Assembly (NCBI GenBank): GCA_021796215.1
Contig: JAJYOK010000003.1
Span: 186,001 to 250,000 of the forward strand
Source: Bacteroidota bacterium
Lineage (GTDB): Bacteria > Bacteroidota > Ignavibacteria > UBA10030 > UBA8401
DNA: 64,000 nt
Reading direction: 5' to 3'
This document shows positions 60,879 through 64,000 of this stretch, piece after piece. A program made the translations under genes and the position numbers. Position 1 is the first letter of the stretch. Every line of letters begins with the position of its first letter. The notes below the pieces were generated by a model, which was given only the letters and a program-made list of their open reading frames with translations, was not told the DNA's origin and did not search any database.

Positions 60879-63266
60879 TCACTTTCCTTCCACACGTGTG
60901 CGATGTTCGCCGCTCAATACTCCGTAAAACACAAACGAGCCGTCTCCGGCGCTAACCGTGCTCAGAGTGTTATCCAACACCACTGTCGCATACGGCGGAA
61001 CCGTTCCTGCCGGCTGTGAAAAAGTTGTCGCCGCAGTTTCCTGATAGCCGTTCGCCTTCAACAAGCCGCGATAAATTCCCCACGCACATTGGTCAGCAGC
61101 GTAGTTTATCGGCGCAGAATACAGAGTATCGGAAACTGCCGGAAGGTATAATTCCAGCGCGCCAAATGGAATGTTATCGAAAAACGGCGCGCGTCCAAAT
61201 TGCACCGCCGTGGTATCGTGATGAATTGTCGTCGAAAGTCCCCACAACAACGACTGACCAATCCGCGTCCGCTCCACTGTCGGGTCGGCAAACACGCGGC
61301 ATTTTCCGGAAGTATCCGTCGCATTCACCGAAATGTATAACCGCTTTTCAAAAGGATCTCCGGTTTTTTGCGCGTTTGTATATTCAAGCCGCTCATGTTC
61401 GGTCAGCGAAACATCATACTTGCGCACAAGCGCTAAGCGGGAGCCGGCGGCTGAAAGCAATCGCGCAAGCTGACGCACGATGGCAAGATTTACATCGGAT
61501 GTGCGAAGCGGTGCTCCGTTCTGCTGAGCGACCGGCCCGGTTTCTGCACCGCCGAATTGTGCGTCGAGAATGAATTTCTTTCCTAAAAGAATTCCGTTTG
61601 CAACAGGAGTCAGATAGAAATCTGCTGTTGTCACACTTGTTGCTGTCGGAATTGCTTCGCTTCTGCCGTAATAGCCGCTTTGCCCGATGTCGAGATGTGC
61701 GGTGTCGTTCAAATCATCGTAAAGAATATACCGGCCGTCGAGATACGTTTCGGTTCTTAAAGGAAGCGCAAATGGCGTCGGTAATTCTTTGTGGCTGACA
61801 ATCTCTGCGCCGGCAAGCGGAAGAGAATCTGCCGCAGAGAAAATTTTTCCGGTCAGAATTTTTTCAGAAGACGATTGTACTGCAACGATCGTCTTCCACG
61901 ATTTCCCGGAAGCCGATGCCGTAATCGTGTCAGTCCCTGCAAGTGCATTCGGTGTGAAATATGCCAACGCTGTGCCGTTCATGATTGTTACAACGGAAGC
62001 AGGATGGTCTCCACCTTTAAGGTGGAGACCATCTATTGCGCCTCCAGTTGCTGAAAGAAAAATCTGTGTTCCATCGGCAGACGGGTTTCCTTTTACGTCA
62101 AATGCCTGAACGGTTACCGCGCTGAGAGCGCCGTTTGCCGCCGGCAGCCTCGGCGGCGTTGCTTCAATCACAAGCGAATCCACCGGAGGCATAACGATAA
62201 TATCTTTTTGAAAAGGAAACGAGGCATTGCCGTTGTTGTTGCGAACGACGACATCGAGCGTATGGGGCCCGCTGGCAAGATCTGCGACAGGAGTAAATGT
62301 GATCAGCGTAGAATCAGGATTGAGCGCTGTATCAACCATGCCTTCGGCTTGGCTTTCAACTTCTTTTCCATCCAGTTTTACCTCGACAGATTTTTTATCT
62401 ATGCCTGATGAATCGCTCGCTTGAACAATAAGTGTCGGACGATACAACGATGATACCGTATCTGAAATCATTTGCAGTTTCGGAATTCCTGCTTTCAGAT
62501 ACCGGCTGACGCCTTTGAAAATTCCCCACGCTTCAATGTCGTTGAACTCCGCCAGCTTCAAGCGCTGCTCTTCATATTTGCTGCTGAAGAATGAACCTTC
62601 GATAAGCACCGCAGGAATTTTTGCAAGCCGCAGCACCGCAAAACCGGCATTCGGATAAATGGAATAATCGCTCATCGAACCGTCGAATGTAGGGGAGTTC
62701 GGCGAACCGGGATTTCCCATGGCATACGAAAGATCGCGTTGAATATATTTCGCAATATCCTGATTGCACGCGTTATAGTCCGCATCTGTCGGATATGCAT
62801 GGTACCACACCGAAGTAAAATTCGTAGAACGATCCTGCGAGTTTCCTACAGCATTGTGATGTACGGAAATAAAAATGTCCGCGCCGCTGGCGTTCGAAAG
62901 CTTCGGACGATCACTAAGTGTCACAGTTGTGTCTTTCGTCCGCGACATGTAGACAATCGCGCCGGCTTGGCGGAGGTAGTTCGCCAAATCCATTGCCGTG
63001 CGGAGATTGATATCCGCTTCGATCACATCGTTTGCAGGACCGTGATTGAAACGATCCTCTCCTCCATGCCCGGGATCAATATAAAATTTCCAGCCTTTAT
63101 CAAATTGTGAGTAATAGGCAATTGTTGAGTCGCGCTTATTTTCCGCGCGCCAATCAGGGGGCTTTACATAGTACACCGTGGGGCCACAACCGATGAAGAA
63201 AAGAATTACCAGCAGAAATGGAACGCTGCGCCGAAGGCGGTAAAGTGCAAGATATTTCATAGGCAT
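60879..63266 (-). CDS. N-acetylmuramoyl-L-alanine amidase lipoprotein with Ig-like and Cna-type modules
   Basis: 795 residues. Lipoprotein signal with lipobox at FFIGCG. The Amidase_3 domain (about 55-265) shows YIDPGHGGED (zinc His), EADINLRTAMDLANYL (zinc Glu), FISVHHNAVGN (zinc His) and AVLIEGSFFSSKYEEQ (catalytic Glu). Then come Ig-like repeats (RPTLIVQASDSSGIDKKSVE; PPRLPAANGALSAVTVQAFD), a carboxypeptidase-like stretch (LTGKIFSAADSLPLAGAEIV), and a second, degenerate amidase-like region near 560-760 (VNLAIVRQLARLLSAAGSRL, RLYISVNATDTSG), ending in another short regulatory-type repeat. It cuts the amide between MurNAc and peptide in the periplasm. A 31-base palindrome (62003-62033) lies in the coding sequence. 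Confidence 0.9.
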   Translation of the reverse strand: MPMKYLALYRLRRSVPFLLVILFFIGCGPTVYYVKPPDWRAENKRDSTIAYYSQFDKGWKFYIDPGHGGEDRFNHGPANDVIEADINLRTAMDLANYLRQAGAIVYMSRTKDTTVTLSDRPKLSNASGADIFISVHHNAVGNSQDRSTNFTSVWYHAYPTDADYNACNQDIAKYIQRDLSYAMGNPGSPNSPTFDGSMSDYSIYPNAGFAVLRLAKIPAVLIEGSFFSSKYEEQRLKLAEFNDIEAWGIFKGVSRYLKAGIPKLQMISDTVSSLYRPTLIVQASDSSGIDKKSVEVKLDGKEVESQAEGMVDTALNPDSTLITFTPVADLASGPHTLDVVVRNNNGNASFPFQKDIIVMPPVDSLVIEATPPRLPAANGALSAVTVQAFDVKGNPSADGTQIFLSATGGAIDGLHLKGGDHPASVVTIMNGTALAYFTPNALAGTDTITASASGKSWKTIVAVQSSSEKILTGKIFSAADSLPLAGAEIVSHKELPTPFALPLRTETYLDGRYILYDDLNDTAHLDIGQSGYYGRSEAIPTATSVTTADFYLTPVANGILLGKKFILDAQFGGAETGPVAQQNGAPLRTSDVNLAIVRQLARLLSAAGSRLALVRKYDVSLTEHERLEYTNAQKTGDPFEKRLYISVNATDTSGKCRVFADPTVERTRIGQSLLWGLSTTIHHDTTAVQFGRAPFFDNIPFGALELYLPAVSDTLYSAPINYAADQCAWGIYRGLLKANGYQETAATTFSQPAGTVPPYATVVLDNTLSTVSAGDGSFVFYGVLSGEHRTRVEGK
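62003..62033. repeat. Perfect 31-base palindrome inside the amidase gene
   Basis: GATGGTCTCCACCTT and its exact complement flank one central T (62018). It lies in an Ig-like module and encodes DGLHLKGGDHP, between the strands SATGGAI and SVVTIMNGTA. The arm length and single-base centre match the palindrome at 40989-41021. It looks like an inserted repeat that kept the frame. Confidence 0.75.
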
Positions 63267-63382
63267 TGTCCGGAAACATTATTGCAGAAAAGCTCAAACA
63301 ATATAGAGCAATTTGAAAATTGAAGCAAGTGAACATTGAAGACATGAGAAACTTAGAAAGATCATTGTCTTTCTCCATATCT

Positions 63383-64000
63383 TTATCTCTCCTGTATATC
63401 AAGTATCTCCCGTATCGCACGGAAAACCGTTGAAAGCTCGTACGGCTTCTGCACAAATTCTTTGACACCGGCTTTCAGAATTTCCGATTTATCGTTCGGC
63501 TCCATAAATCCGCTGGCAAGAATCATTTTCAGTGCCGGATTGATTTCTTTCAGTGAGCGAAACAACGCATCGCCGGTCTTTTTCGGAAGGCCAACGTCGC
63601 TCAGCACCAGCGCGATCTCGCGATAACGCTGTGCGTAAATTGTCACCGCCTCTTCGCCATCAGCGGCAGCTATCACCGTATAGCCCTTTTCCTCCAAGCT
63701 GATTTGCAGCATTGACCGCAGCAATTCTTCATCCTCAACAACCATAATGGTTTCTGTCCCACCAGCGGTTTCTGTACGGGTTGGGGCTGTTTTTTCTTCC
63801 GAAGCAGCGTCTTCCATCGCCGGAAGCAGAATTGTGAATGTTGTCCCTTTGCCAAGCTCGCTTTCAACACTGATAAATCCTTTATGGCTTTCAATGATGC
63901 CATAGACAACCGCCATTCCTAAGCCGGTTCCTTTACCGGGTTCTTTTGTTGTGAAGAACGGCTCGAAGATTCTGCGCTGCGTTATCTCGTCCATTCCTGT
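63383..64000 (-). CDS. Hybrid sensor kinase C-terminus (HATPase plus receiver), cut by window edge
   Basis: About 205 residues lie in the window; the frame is open to the right edge, so the sensor and HisKA parts are missing. The HATPase end shows [20 protein letters not shown] (N-G2 boxes). A linker rich in Ala/Glu/Thr follows, then a receiver: [14 protein letters not shown], phospho-acceptor Asp in [19 protein letters not shown], and VQKPYE. Hybrid kinases of this type pass phosphate to their own receiver. The gene ends 116 bases before the amidase start on the same strand. Confidence 0.92.
   Translation of the reverse strand, partial: TGMDEITQRRIFEPFFTTKEPGKGTGLGMAVVYGIIESHKGFISVESELGKGTTFTILLPAMEDAASEEKTAPTRTETAGGTETIMVVEDEELLRSMLQISLEEKGYTVIAAADGEEAVTIYAQRYREIALVLSDVGLPKKTGDALFRSLKEINPALKMILASGFMEPNDKSEILKAGVKEFVQKPYELSTVFRAIREILDIQER

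Overview
The window looks like a chromosomal segment from the Bacteroidota/Ignavibacteriota side of the tree. Evidence: a TonB-dependent receptor with an N-terminal carboxypeptidase-like domain, a PorV-like barrel, and three large secreted proteins ending in a type IX secretion sorting domain with the NYPNPFNPST signature. That signature is especially typical of Ignavibacteria and relatives. Base composition is moderate and fairly even. I see no rRNA, tRNA, CRISPR array, integrase or transposase.

Layout. (1) 1-7.4 kb, minus strand: TonB receptor (cut by the window edge), a stand-alone receiver, a processive-type GT2, glmS, and a tandem TPR/coiled-coil protein. (2) 7.5-25.3 kb, minus strand: a long, tightly packed exopolysaccharide locus read from a promoter near 25.35 kb. 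It holds Wzz, a BY-kinase, a 55-residue membrane protein, a Wzy/O-antigen ligase, a WecG-type and a GT4-type glycosyltransferase, a polysaccharide deacetylase, then an unusual biosynthetic block, and a GH9 lipoprotein. The block (9.27-18.2 kb) contains two CelD/FemAB-like GNAT proteins, a ComA-like TIM barrel, an ATP-grasp ligase, a divergent proline-dehydrogenase-like barrel, and a 943-residue phosphoribosyltransferase/kinase-like/HAD fusion. (3) 25.7-34.8 kb, plus strand, divergent: Wza exporter, PorV-like barrel, a WecA-type transferase fused to a FlaA1/CapD-type N-terminal region, a repeat-rich T9SS cargo protein, and an unknown envelope protein.

(4) 34.8-41.5 kb, plus strand: a malate-synthase homologue that lacks two catalytic residues, then a two-component island (GAF-PAS kinase, Rcp-like receiver, receiver-HisKA_3 kinase, NarL-type regulator, lone receiver) interrupted by a hairpin-rich intergenic stretch. 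(5) 41.6-51.5 kb: two related GH18 chitinases with T9SS tails flanking a Wzx-like flippase and a GT2. (6) 51.5-64 kb, minus strand: an NtrC-type regulator; PepD dipeptidase, OPT peptide transporter and proline dehydrogenase (peptide and proline use); an outer-membrane barrel; SpmA/SpmB; a lipoprotein amidase; and the end of a hybrid kinase.

Main idea. The polysaccharide genes form a recognisable Wzy-type export route: lipid-linked start by the WecA-type fusion, glycosyltransferases, polymerase, Wzz/kinase and Wza. The 9.27-18.2 kb block has the composition of a small-molecule pathway (phosphoribosyl transfer, phosphatase, C-S or C-C synthase, ligase, flavin oxidase-like barrel, acyl or aminoacyl transfer). 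It may make and attach a polymer decoration. I do not recognise it as a named system, and its product is inference only. Scattered perfect palindromes, one inside a coding region, form a second layer of unexplained structure.
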